Below are positions 7,301 to 15,682 of a stretch of 19,003 nucleotides of DNA, one piece after another. The position numbers and the translations under genes are program-made. The DNA lies in assembly GCA_021160485.1 (NCBI GenBank), contig JAGHCL010000196.1:1-19003 (forward strand), given 5' to 3'. The first letter of the stretch is position 1; the number at the start of each line of letters is the position of its first letter. The notes under the pieces were generated by a model that was not told the origin of the DNA, did no database searches, and saw nothing but the letters and a program-made list of their open reading frames with translations. This DNA is from Candidatus Desulfofervidaceae bacterium. Its GTDB lineage: Bacteria > Desulfobacterota > Desulfofervidia > Desulfofervidales > Desulfofervidaceae.

Positions 7301-8479
7301 TTAATCTTCCTTTACATCAAGGTGTATATATTGAGGGCATTCGCCCTTTTCAGCCGCACTACGTGCTATTTCTATCATCTCAAAGAAACGCTCCGTTGGT
7401 ATATCTCTACCACCCAAACCAGCAACAAATCCCTGGACATAGGGCTTTTTCTTTTTGTCAAACAAAGATGACCTGATTTCCGTATATACAGGACCACTAT
7501 TTGTTCCGTAAGAAATCGCTCTGTCCAACACAGCTAGTATCTTTGCTTTCTTGATAGCATTGTAAAACTCTTCATGAGGAAAGGGCCGCCAGAGACGAAT
7601 ATAAACTAAACCTACTTTCTCTCCTTTTTCCCGCAGCTTATCTACCGCCAGCATAGCTGTTTCGGTTATAGAACCCATCGTCACAAAAATCAACTCTGCA
7701 TCCTTTGTCTTATAGGTTTCTATCGGGTGATATTCACGACCAAAAATCTTTTTGAACTCCTGCCAGGCCTTTACGACAACCTCTTTAGAGTCCATTAATG
7801 CCACTTCTAACTGTTTTCTTGCTTCTGTATAAACCTCAGGAATTCCTACAGGTCCCATCGTAACAGGGTTGTCCGGATGTAGGGTTAAAATAGGTTTACG
7901 GGGGGGAAGGTATTTATCTACTAACTCTTTCTCCACTAGTTCTATAGGTTCAATTACATGACTTAGAGTAAAACCATCAATGTTTACCACTACAGGCAAT
8001 TGTACCTTTTCGTCTTCAGCTACCCTAAAGGCATGAAAAGTAAGGTCATAGGCTTCCTGCCCGTTAATGGCAAAGGTTTGAATCCAACCTATGTCTCTTT
8101 CTGCCATAATATCACTATGGTCATTCCAGATATTAATGGGAGCAGAAAGAGCCCGATTAGCTACTGTCATCACAATTGGTAACCGCATGGATGAAACAAT
8201 AAAAAGAATTTCGTGCATCAAGGCCAATCCTTGCGAACTGGTAGCGGTGTAAACCCTGGCTCCTGTAGCAGATGCCCCTGCGCCTACACTAATGGCTGTG
8301 TGTTCCGATTCTACCGGGATAAATTCAGCGTCTAATTCCCCATTGGCCACCAACTCTGAAAGGTGTTCTACAATGTGCGTCTGGGGAGTAATGGGATAAG
8401 CCGAAATTACATCCACATCACACAGTTTGACTGCCTCTGCAATCCCAATAGAAACTTCCATGCCAACCCGTTTTGGCAT
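7301..8479 (-). CDS. porA: 2-oxoacid:ferredoxin oxidoreductase alpha subunit (pyruvate type), PorA
   Basis: A 392-residue alpha subunit of the four-subunit enzyme. Signature stretches are AYPITPQT at residues 27-34, PVESEHTAIS at 55-64, the SSQGLALMHEI region at 81-91 and ANRALSAPIN at 107-116. T31 and R109 sit where pyruvate-binding Thr31 and Arg114 are found in the Desulfovibrio africanus enzyme. This favours pyruvate as substrate, by family comparison. It pairs with PorB to bind the substrate and TPP. A strong AAGGAGG site lies 7 bases before the ATG, in a 20-base gap after the double-HdrA gene. This is probably the best translated junction of the operon. The remaining subunits porG, porD and porB are encoded 3.2 kb further on, after AOR2, FeS2, hdrC and hdrB, which is an unusual split. 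Confidence 0.95.
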   Translation of the reverse strand: MPKRVGMEVSIGIAEAVKLCDVDVISAYPITPQTHIVEHLSELVANGELDAEFIPVESEHTAISVGAGASATGARVYTATSSQGLALMHEILFIVSSMRLPIVMTVANRALSAPINIWNDHSDIMAERDIGWIQTFAINGQEAYDLTFHAFRVAEDEKVQLPVVVNIDGFTLSHVIEPIELVEKELVDKYLPPRKPILTLHPDNPVTMGPVGIPEVYTEARKQLEVALMDSKEVVVKAWQEFKKIFGREYHPIETYKTKDAELIFVTMGSITETAMLAVDKLREKGEKVGLVYIRLWRPFPHEEFYNAIKKAKILAVLDRAISYGTNSGPVYTEIRSSLFDKKKKPYVQGFVAGLGGRDIPTERFFEMIEIARSAAEKGECPQYIHLDVKED

Positions 8480-8499
8480 CGGTAATCCTCCTTTTTGCC

Positions 8500-11400
8500 T
8501 TATGAGGCCAATGCAGCCTCAATCATGGCTGATAATATGTCTAAAGTAAAATCTTTCACCATAATACCACGTTTTGGACAAGTAGCCATACAACAACCAC
8601 AACCTTTACATAAAGAAGCATTAACTTCAACTATTTTCTTTACTTCGCCTTTGTTCATATATTCTACCAGTTTAATAGCTTTGAAAGGACACACATCAAC
8701 ACAATAGGCACAACCATCACAATTCTCTTCATAAACCTGGGCAATAATCGCTTCACCCTTTAATTTTTCCTTGCTTAGCACAGTAGCTGCCCGACTAGCT
8801 GCTGCTTTGGCCTGGGCAATACTTTCACTGATAAATTTCGGCCCATGAGCCAAGCCACACATAAATAGGCCTTCAGAAGCAAAATCTACGGGGCGAAGTT
8901 TCATGTGGGCTTCTAAGAAAAATTTGTCTTGAGTAAGAGGTATTTTGAAAGTTTGGGATAACTTTTCATTATCAGGATTAGGCACAATGGCGGCACTTAA
9001 AGCGAGAAAGTCTGGACTTATTTCAATTTTTTCCTTTAAAGCTGGCTCATACACCTGCACTTTAATCCGCTCTCCTTCAACAGTTACTTGCGGAGGTGTC
9101 TCTTTCTCAAATCTTATAAATTTAACATTCATCTGTCTAGCTCTAGTGTAATAATCTTCTTTAAATCCAAATGTCCGTATATCCCGGTAAAGGACATAAA
9201 CATCCACCTCAGGGTTTATCTCTTTTATAACAAGAGCATTTTCAACCGCTAAGCTACAACAGGTGCGGCTACAATATGGTCGTTCTTCGTCTCTAGAACC
9301 AACACACTGAATCATGACCACCGTATTCACATTTTTAAACTGCTCTTTGTTTTTAGCAAGGGCTTCAGCTAATTCCAACGAGGTGAGAATACAGGAATGT
9401 TCTCCGTATTTGTAAAAGCCTTGGGGTTTAAATTCGCAGGCGCCAGTAGCAATAATAGTCACCCCATGTTTTATTTCTTTTATTTCATTGGTAACATAAT
9501 CTTTAATCTGAGTCGAAAAGTTACCAATAAATCCTTCTGTATTTAAAACTTCACTATTCAAGTAAACTTTAATTTTTTCCTCTTGTGTCACCTGGGAAAC
9601 CAAATCTTTTAAAAATGCCTGAACATCCGCCCCTTCTAAAGTTTTATAAATCCGATTGGCATTCCCTCCTAGCTTGCCTGTTTTTTCTACCAGATGAACC
9701 TCAAAACCTTGTTTGGCCAACTCTAAAGCCGCTGTCAAACCGGCAATACCACCACCTACAACCAAGGCTGCATGTGTAACAGAATATTCTGGCGGTTTTA
9801 ATGGGTGAAGCATGGCGGCCTTGGCTACGGCCATCCGAATGGTGTCTTTTGCCTTTTGCATAGCCAGTTCACCCGCCCGACTGTGAACCCAAGCGTCATG
9901 CTCACGAATATTGGCCATCTCTACTAAATAGGGGTTTAAACCCGCTTCTTGGGTCACTTCTTGAAAAAGGGGCAAATGCGACCGAGGGGTGCAGGCACAG
10001 ACTACCAAACGGTTAAGACCATAATCCTGAATGGCTTTCTTTATTACCTCCTGGGTGTCAGCCGAACAGGCATAAAGAACATTGGTTGCATATTCTACAT
10101 GGGGCAAAGTCTTGACATATTCCACCAGTTTAGGAACATTCAGGACCCCTCCAATATTGGTACCACAGTGACAGACAAAGACGCCAATTTTCGGCTCTTC
10201 CTGTGAAACGTCCCTTTCAGGAGGTATTTCTTTGGTCCGAGTTAAAGTAAACCGACTCTTAGCAAGCAATGATTCAGCGGCAGCCGCAGCTCCACTCGCC
10301 TCCATTACTGATTCAGGAATATCTTTAGGTGCACTAGCAGCGCCGCAGACGTAAATACCAGATTTATTTGTCTCTACCGGCGTAAACGGCCCTGTCTGAC
10401 AGAAACGATAATGGTTCAACTCAACTCCCAGGGCCTGTGCCAGTTTTTCTATTTCTGGTGACGCCCCAATACCTACCGAAAGCACAACCAATTCAAATTC
10501 AGCTTCTTTCTTTTCTCCACTTTCATCCAAGTAAGTAATGATAAGATTCTTGGTATTTGGGTCTTCTTTGACAGTAGAAATATGGCTTTTAATATATTTA
10601 ACTCCGTATTGCTCTTTGGCCCTTTCGTAATATTGTTCATATCCTTTGCCAAAGGCACGGACATCAATAAAGAAAATCGTAGCTTCTAAATCCGGTATAT
10701 GTTCTTTTGCCAAAATAGCCTCTTTTGTCGCATACATACAACAAACTGAAGAACAATAGCCTCGTTTCAACGCCCTGTCTCTTGACCCCACGCATTGAAT
10801 CCAAGCAATCCGTTTTGGCTCTTTCCGGTCAGAAGGACGCTTTACATGTCCAAAATAAGGCCCACTAGCAGAAATTAATCTCTCAAATTCTAGGGCAGTA
10901 ATTACATTGGCGTAGCGGCCGTAACCAAATTCACCCCGTAGACGTGCATCAAATATTTCGTAACCAGGAGCAAGAATAACGGCTCCTACTTCTAACTCTA
11001 TATCCTCAGGCTTTTGTTTAAAATCTATAGCGCCATAATTGCAAGCCAGAGTACAAATCTGGCACATTTGCTCTTTAAGATAAAGACAGGCATCAGGCTC
11101 TACAAAAGGAACAGCCGGAATGGCCTGAGTAAAGGGAAGATGAATACACTTGGTATAAGCCAGACCTTCGTTATAATTATCAGGAACTAAAGTAGGACAA
11201 TACTGGCTACAAAGGCCACAGTTAGTGCACTTACTCTCATCCACATAGCGAGGCTCTTTGTGAAGCACGACTTTAAATCTTCCCGGGCTGCCAGAAATTG
11301 ATTTAACTGTAGCCAGGGTAATAATATCAATGTTGACGTTACGACCACACTCAGAAAGCTTGGGAGAAAGAATGCACATAGAACAATCATTAGTAGGAAA

Positions 11401-11568
11401 GGTCTTATCTAACTGGGCCATTTTACCGCCAATAGAAGGTCCCTTCTCTACTAGGAATACCTTAAAACCAGCGTCTGCCAAGTCTAGCGAGGCCTGGATA
11501 CCAGCAATTCCAGCGCCCACTACCATTACCGAACCCACAGGAGGCATATAACTTTCCAGCTCTACCAT
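8500..11568 (-). CDS. hdrA: Fused double HdrA-like iron-sulfur flavoprotein (HdrA-HdrA / BamE-like)
   Basis: The 1022 residues hold two HdrA units in one chain. Unit 1 (about 1-440) opens directly with an FAD-binding VVGAGIAG (16-23). It carries a ferredoxin-like insert with C114/C117/C120/C124 and C161/C169/C172/C176, then QCVGSRD (258-264) and YCSSVCC (271-277). Unit 2 (about 459-1022) is a full HdrA with the CHCGTNIGG thiol/cluster domain (466-474), CACTPRSH (524-531), a second FAD motif GGGIAG (605-610), QCVGSRD (754-760) and two C-terminal [4Fe-4S] motifs (C950-C960 and C987-C997). HdrA is the flavin subunit that bifurcates electrons in methanogen Hdr complexes, and duplicated HdrA occurs in BamE of class II benzoyl-CoA reductase. 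No MvhD, hydrogenase, formate dehydrogenase or NuoEF-like gene lies in the window, so the electron donor is probably the Por or AOR-like partners (inference). Met8 is an alternative start. Confidence 0.93.
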   Translation of the reverse strand: MVELESYMPPVGSVMVVGAGIAGIQASLDLADAGFKVFLVEKGPSIGGKMAQLDKTFPTNDCSMCILSPKLSECGRNVNIDIITLATVKSISGSPGRFKVVLHKEPRYVDESKCTNCGLCSQYCPTLVPDNYNEGLAYTKCIHLPFTQAIPAVPFVEPDACLYLKEQMCQICTLACNYGAIDFKQKPEDIELEVGAVILAPGYEIFDARLRGEFGYGRYANVITALEFERLISASGPYFGHVKRPSDRKEPKRIAWIQCVGSRDRALKRGYCSSVCCMYATKEAILAKEHIPDLEATIFFIDVRAFGKGYEQYYERAKEQYGVKYIKSHISTVKEDPNTKNLIITYLDESGEKKEAEFELVVLSVGIGASPEIEKLAQALGVELNHYRFCQTGPFTPVETNKSGIYVCGAASAPKDIPESVMEASGAAAAAESLLAKSRFTLTRTKEIPPERDVSQEEPKIGVFVCHCGTNIGGVLNVPKLVEYVKTLPHVEYATNVLYACSADTQEVIKKAIQDYGLNRLVVCACTPRSHLPLFQEVTQEAGLNPYLVEMANIREHDAWVHSRAGELAMQKAKDTIRMAVAKAAMLHPLKPPEYSVTHAALVVGGGIAGLTAALELAKQGFEVHLVEKTGKLGGNANRIYKTLEGADVQAFLKDLVSQVTQEEKIKVYLNSEVLNTEGFIGNFSTQIKDYVTNEIKEIKHGVTIIATGACEFKPQGFYKYGEHSCILTSLELAEALAKNKEQFKNVNTVVMIQCVGSRDEERPYCSRTCCSLAVENALVIKEINPEVDVYVLYRDIRTFGFKEDYYTRARQMNVKFIRFEKETPPQVTVEGERIKVQVYEPALKEKIEISPDFLALSAAIVPNPDNEKLSQTFKIPLTQDKFFLEAHMKLRPVDFASEGLFMCGLAHGPKFISESIAQAKAAASRAATVLSKEKLKGEAIIAQVYEENCDGCAYCVDVCPFKAIKLVEYMNKGEVKKIVEVNASLCKGCGCCMATCPKRGIMVKDFTLDILSAMIEAALAS

Positions 11569-11596
11569 TCTTCTTTATCCCTACATAGCTTCAACC

Positions 11597-11986
11597 TTAA
11601 TAATAAGCAGGTACTTCTTCTAACACCAGCGCTCCACTTGGACACCACTTCACACATGCTGGCCCTGGTGCATCTATCCCACAAAAATCACACTGAAGAG
11701 GCGTTTCTGTCTTGGGGTCTTTAAAAACCTCTTTATAAGGACATACCGCTCTACATAAATTGCAGAAATCGTAAGTCCTGTCACCAATTACGATGTCTAT
11801 TTTAATATTACACGCTGCCTCTGTACACGGCCCTGAAATTACAGGGAAAAATCTATCCTTTTCTCTTAAAACCCGAATCCTAGCTTTTTTAGGATTTAAA
11901 GCAGTAGTTAAATGATTTAAAGAACAAGCAAGCTCACAATACCTACACCCTGTGCACTTTGTGTGATCAACCTTTATTCTATACAT
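11597..11986 (-). CDS. 4Fe-4S ferredoxin-like electron-transfer protein 1 (AOR/BamC-type partner)
   Basis: A 129-residue HycB/BamC-type ferredoxin. Cysteines lie at 11, 14, 17, 21 (CTGCRYCELAC), 54, 59, 75, 78, 82 (CNLCRAVC), 99, 102 (CDFC), 111 and 115 (CVKWC), enough for about three [4Fe-4S] clusters. It is a clear paralogue of the 139-residue protein encoded at 5463-5882, with the same spacing of motifs and the shared RFxPxxxGP stretch. The gene starts at the base after the stop of AOR-like gene 1, the usual large-small subunit order of bacterial AOR enzymes, and ends 28 bases before the double-HdrA gene. It should be cytoplasmic and move electrons between the AOR-like protein and HdrA; that last step is inference. 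Confidence 0.9.
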   Translation of the reverse strand: MYRIKVDHTKCTGCRYCELACSLNHLTTALNPKKARIRVLREKDRFFPVISGPCTEAACNIKIDIVIGDRTYDFCNLCRAVCPYKEVFKDPKTETPLQCDFCGIDAPGPACVKWCPSGALVLEEVPAYY

Positions 11987-13653
11987 TTATTTCCATCCTC
12001 TTAATTGATAATACTTATCTATCAATTCTTTAAACCCAGAAGGGCTTATTTTCTCTGGAAGAGTGCCAGTCCCCAAGTCCACCCCGGCTTTTTGAGCAAA
12101 CTCTCGTTCAAGATTACAAATGGCCTCTCCAATCTTCAATAAATCTGCCTCTTCTAATTCTATCCCAGTAGCAGCCTGGAACATGGAGAGAAAAACATCT
12201 AAAGCAAATCCATCTGTCACATATGGGCAAATTCCCATTGCTTCTAAAGCAGCTGTTTTATCCTGAACTAATTTTACCTTGCCTGGAATTTCTTCTCTTT
12301 TAAGCCCTTTATCTAAGAAAGTAGGTCCGCTCAGATAGGTAAACCCAGTGTTAGATGTTGCATATTGTAATCCCAGGTAGGGAAGATTGGTTACATCAAA
12401 ACATATACTCCGCCCCTTTACACCCATGAATAAATCGGGCTTCTGCAGATGTTGACTTAACTGGTAGGCTCCTTTACCTAAAGTGCTACTCCCTTTTTCG
12501 CCTTTCCCTATAAAAGCCAATAATTTGAGTAATGCCTCTTTATCTCCAAACTTGGGTTCTATCTCTAAGTTTTCTTTTTCTAATACCCCTTCCTCTCCTA
12601 ATTTCATCAAACATGCTAAAGTGGTTCCTGTCTCTACCGGATCCAATCCTGTTTTAACACAAAGATCATAAGCATCAAAAATGGCTGAAACATCATGAAT
12701 TCCGCATAATGGACCCAATGCCGTTAAAGCATCTATTTCTGGTAGAAACTTCCCCTTCTGCGTAGCCTTTAAACAAGCCACTGGGCAAGAAAAGCAACCT
12801 CTTTCCCGCTCCCACAAATTTTTTATCTCTGAAAGAGAAAGATTAACCTGATAAGGTTTTGTAAAATAGCAACAAGGAATTCCATTAGCCTTCAAAAGGG
12901 TCTCAAAAGAAAGATAGGTTGAAAGATTAGAAAAGGTCTTTAACTTATCGTTTTGGGAAAAATCTTTAGCAGACTCTAATACCCTTTCAACAAAGACCTT
13001 ACCATCATGGAGAAAAACATCCTTTGTCCCTCTAACAGCAATAGCTTTCAAATTTTTACTTCCAAAAACAGCTCCAATCCCCACACTATTAGGAATAAGG
13101 AATCCGTCAGTGACCAAGCTGCAATAGGAAAGTGTTTCTCTCCAGCCGGGCCAATAGACAAAATCCGAAACTCCCGGGCCTCCCAAGGGTCATGGATAGA
13201 AAGCTTAATTAAAGTTTCCACTGCATCTGTATTTTGCCCAATCAGGTGTTCAGCAGGTAAAAGCGAGACCTCATCGTTTTTAATAAATAATACTACCGGC
13301 TTTTCGGCTTTACCCTCAACAATAATTGCATCGTATCCAGCCGCTTTCAGCTCTGCTCCAAAATAGAGCTTTGCCTGAGCACTAATAAGAGTATTAGTTA
13401 AAGCAGATTTTGTTACAACAGCACAGACTGAGGCACTACTTGCACCCGTACCTGTAAGAGGACCTGTGGCAATGATAATTTTATTTTCAGGTGAAAGCGG
13501 ATCTGTGTCAGGAGCAACTTCAGAGGAAAGGATATTTATCCCCAATCCCTTTCCACCTAGAAAATTCAAATAAATCTCAGATTTAATTTCCTCGCTAACT
13601 ACTTCTCCCTTACCTAAATCAACTCTTAATGCCTTACCCTGCCAACCAAACAT
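11987..13653 (-). pseudogene. AOR-family oxidoreductase-like gene 1, interrupted by a one-base frameshift
   Basis: Residues 1-179 (13653 to about 13117) and the remaining 376 (about 13116 to 11987) are in different frames. Joined, they give one AOR-family protein of about 555 residues, a near-normal length. The N-terminus (MFGWQGKALRV), GPLTGTG (64-70), GYDAIIVEGK and GSKNLKAIAVRG are standard. In joined numbering the cluster cysteines are C287, C290, C294 and C476, close to those of the Pyrococcus enzyme. The loop around VKG (412-414) and ATSNTG (432-437) is present, but the usual glutamate and DPR residues of that region are not seen, so catalysis as an aldehyde oxidoreductase is doubtful even if the frame is intact. 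Restoring one T to the TT at 13116-13117 repairs the frame and matches the AOR2 alignment. This may be a true mutation or a sequencing error. A GAGGT site lies 7 bases before the ATG. It is the first gene of the operon. Confidence 0.85.
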
Positions 13654-13684
13654 TACTTTGACCTCAAAAAGAAAGATAGAAGAG

Positions 13685-13714
13685 CTTATAACAAAAAAAC
13701 TTCTACTTTGTCAA
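13685..13714 (-). promoter_or_regulatory. Sigma-70-type promoter at the head of the AOR/hdr/por operon
   Basis: On the minus strand a perfect TTGACA (13714-13709) is followed after 18 bases by TATAAG (13690-13685); read as TTATAA the spacing is 17. The start point would be near 13678, leaving a leader of about 25 bases before the AOR1 ATG at 13653. It lies in the 69-base gap after ybaB, so the operon need not depend on read-through from dnaX-ybaB. Confidence 0.65.
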
Positions 13715-13722
13715 CCTTACCC

Positions 13723-14031
13723 CTAAAATAAACCTGGAATTTTTAGACCTCCGGTAAGTTTTTTCATCTCCTCAGACACCATTTCCTGAGCCCTTCTTAA
13801 AGCATCATTGACTGCGGATAAAATAAGATCTTCAAGCATTTCCACATCTTCTGGATTGACCACCTCTGGGTCTATCTTAATAGAAATAACTTCCTGCCGG
13901 CCATTGGCTACTACCTTTACCATTCCACCACCAACAGATGACTCTACCGTTTTTTTGGCCAATTCTGCCTGCATTTCGGCCATTTTAGCTTGCATCTTTT
14001 TCGCCTGCTTCATTAACTGATTAATATCCAT
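13723..14031 (-). CDS. ybaB: YbaB/EbfC-family nucleoid-associated protein
   Basis: A 102-residue small DNA-binding protein, the normal length for the family. The N-terminal third is a charged helix rich in K, M and Q (residues 1-30), then comes the conserved VGGGMVKV turn (33-40), a beta region with IKIDPE (51-56) and a C-terminal helix. Family members are dimers that coat DNA; some have been implicated in recombination, being encoded next to recR in many genomes. The start lies 3 bases after the dnaX stop. Its AAGGAGG site is inside the last dnaX codons, so the two genes are coupled. The recR gene that commonly follows is absent and the AOR/hdr/por operon begins instead. Confidence 0.95.
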   Translation of the reverse strand: MDINQLMKQAKKMQAKMAEMQAELAKKTVESSVGGGMVKVVANGRQEVISIKIDPEVVNPEDVEMLEDLILSAVNDALRRAQEMVSEEMKKLTGGLKIPGLF

Positions 14032-14034
14032 AGT

Positions 14035-15636
14035 TTATTCCTCCTTTACAAATTTAGAAGAATTTATCACTTCTCCTCCAAATATTTTTAATACTTCCCT
14101 CAATAAATCAAATTGATTATTTACACTATCTCTGCTATTCCCAATTCCGCTGTTATTCCCGTCGTCTGTCTTAATGCTGATTTTACAATTATCTCCCAGA
14201 GTTTCTACACAACATTTTTTGAATACTTGCCATAGCTTCTTTTCCTGAATTAGTTCAGCGTGGAATTTGGGCAAACTTACAGCTAATCTTCCATCTTTTA
14301 GCTCCAATCCTGCGTTTTCTAATACTGCTGCTAAAATAGGACTCCCTTTTCTCAACGTTTTTACAAGTTTTTCTCTTAAAGCATTAGGGAAATCTCCCTG
14401 CGGTCTTACTGGCTGTGGTCTTCTCTCTGTTTCCTCTACCAATTGTGTTTTCTGCTCTTCCAATTCCTCCTTTTCTGGCACATTTTTAACCAGTGGAACC
14501 CCTGGGTTCAAAGAGCCCAATCTTTTCAAAATTACCTCAATGGGAACAATACGAGCAAATTCTGTCAATCTAATCAGCAGGGCTTCCAACACAAATCGGG
14601 GTTGAGTAGTAGTGCGAAGAAAGGGCTCTTCATTAAGCAATATACTAAACATTTGCTCTAAGTGAGATAAAGTAGACAATTTGGACAGTTTTTTTAATCG
14701 TTCCAGTTCATAATCCGGTAAATCCACCAAAGAAGTTTCTGGATCCAGTTTAAGCATAACCAGATGACGCCAGTAGGCAACTAATTGATTATAGAACTCT
14801 TTAATATCTTCGCCTTCCTCAGAAATTTGAGCAACAATTTCCATAACTTGCTTGAGATTTTGATTTAAAACGGCCTGCATTACATCAATAATCAACTTGG
14901 TATCAAATAAACCAAGAATGGCTCGGACATGATCAGCCTGAATGGGTGGAGGAGAAAAGGAAATTACCTGATCAAGTAAACTCAAGGCATCACGCAATCC
15001 ACCGGCAGCAGCTCGCACAATCAGCCAGATAGCATCGTCTGCAATTTCTATCTTTTCTTGCTTGGCAATAAATTCAAGTCTTTGATATAAAAGTGGAGCC
15101 CCAATACGTCTGAAAACAAATCGCTGACAGCGAGAAACAATAGTAGGCGGAATTTTATGAGGTTCGGTGGTAGCAAAAATAAAAACGACATGAGAGGGAG
15201 GTTCTTCTAGGGTCTTGAGTAAGGCATTAAATGCCTCTTTGGTCAACATGTGGACTTCATCAATGATATAAACTTTATACCGTCCACGAGAAGGAACATA
15301 TTTCACATTTTCCCTAATCTCTCTAATCTCATCAATACCCCTGTTAGATGCTCCATCCATCTCATAGACATCTAAGGAAGTCCCTTGAGTCACTTCCCGA
15401 CAAGAAACACATTGATTACAGGGCTCTGGAGTCGGTCCTTTTTCACAATTTAGCGATTTAGCCAGAAGACGGGCAACAGTAGTTTTACCCACTCCTCTAG
15501 GTCCACAAAAAAGCAAGGCATGAGGAATACGATTGTGCTTAATGGCATTTTGCAAAGTTTGGGTAACGTGCTCTTGGCCGACAACTTCGGCAAAGGACTG
15601 TGGTCGCCATTTTCTTGCTAAGACTAAGTAAGACAT
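14035..15636 (-). CDS. dnaX: DNA polymerase III subunit gamma/tau (clamp loader)
   Basis: A 533-residue AAA+ ATPase of the replicative clamp loader. The N-terminus MSYLVLARKWRPQ is typical. Walker A is GPRGVGKTT at 45-53, the zinc-binding cysteines are C64, C73, C76 and C79, Walker B is DEVH at 126-129, and the SRC motif of the trans-acting arginine region is at 168-170. The C-terminal third (from about 380) is variable and polar, as in tau tails. An in-frame A-rich TTAAAAAAACTG tract lies near residue 315. A -1 shift there would truncate the protein inside the collar domain, so I do not call it a programmed gamma-producing site. The start has a weak ribosome site and follows the SRP RNA terminator closely, so expression may rely on read-through or on a promoter I cannot identify. 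Confidence 0.97.
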   Translation of the reverse strand: MSYLVLARKWRPQSFAEVVGQEHVTQTLQNAIKHNRIPHALLFCGPRGVGKTTVARLLAKSLNCEKGPTPEPCNQCVSCREVTQGTSLDVYEMDGASNRGIDEIREIRENVKYVPSRGRYKVYIIDEVHMLTKEAFNALLKTLEEPPSHVVFIFATTEPHKIPPTIVSRCQRFVFRRIGAPLLYQRLEFIAKQEKIEIADDAIWLIVRAAAGGLRDALSLLDQVISFSPPPIQADHVRAILGLFDTKLIIDVMQAVLNQNLKQVMEIVAQISEEGEDIKEFYNQLVAYWRHLVMLKLDPETSLVDLPDYELERLKKLSKLSTLSHLEQMFSILLNEEPFLRTTTQPRFVLEALLIRLTEFARIVPIEVILKRLGSLNPGVPLVKNVPEKEELEEQKTQLVEETERRPQPVRPQGDFPNALREKLVKTLRKGSPILAAVLENAGLELKDGRLAVSLPKFHAELIQEKKLWQVFKKCCVETLGDNCKISIKTDDGNNSGIGNSRDSVNNQFDLLREVLKIFGGEVINSSKFVKEE

Positions 15637-15640
15637 AACT

Positions 15641-15671
15641 CAAATAAAGAAACGGCCGGTAAGCCGGCCGT
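15641..15671 (-). terminator. Hairpin terminator after the SRP RNA gene
   Basis: On the minus strand ACGGCCGG, loop CTTA and CCGGCCGT form a perfect 8-base-pair GC-rich stem (arms 15664-15671 and 15652-15659). It is followed by the imperfect T-rich TTCTTTATTT. It lies 11 bases after the end of the SRP RNA and about 5 bases before the dnaX start codon, so it could also damp transcription or translation into dnaX. Confidence 0.75.
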
Positions 15672-15682
15672 AAATATTTAAG

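Noticed and set aside
13654..13684. Molybdenum/tungsten cofactor riboswitch before the AOR-like gene
   Set aside because: The predicted leader is only about 25 bases, too short to hold such an element.
14690..14702. A-rich tract TTAAAAAAACTG in dnaX as a programmed gamma/tau frameshift site
   Set aside because: It contains a possible slippery A-run, but a -1 shift near residue 315 would truncate inside the collar domain after about 15 more codons, and no stimulatory hairpin or internal ribosome site is evident.
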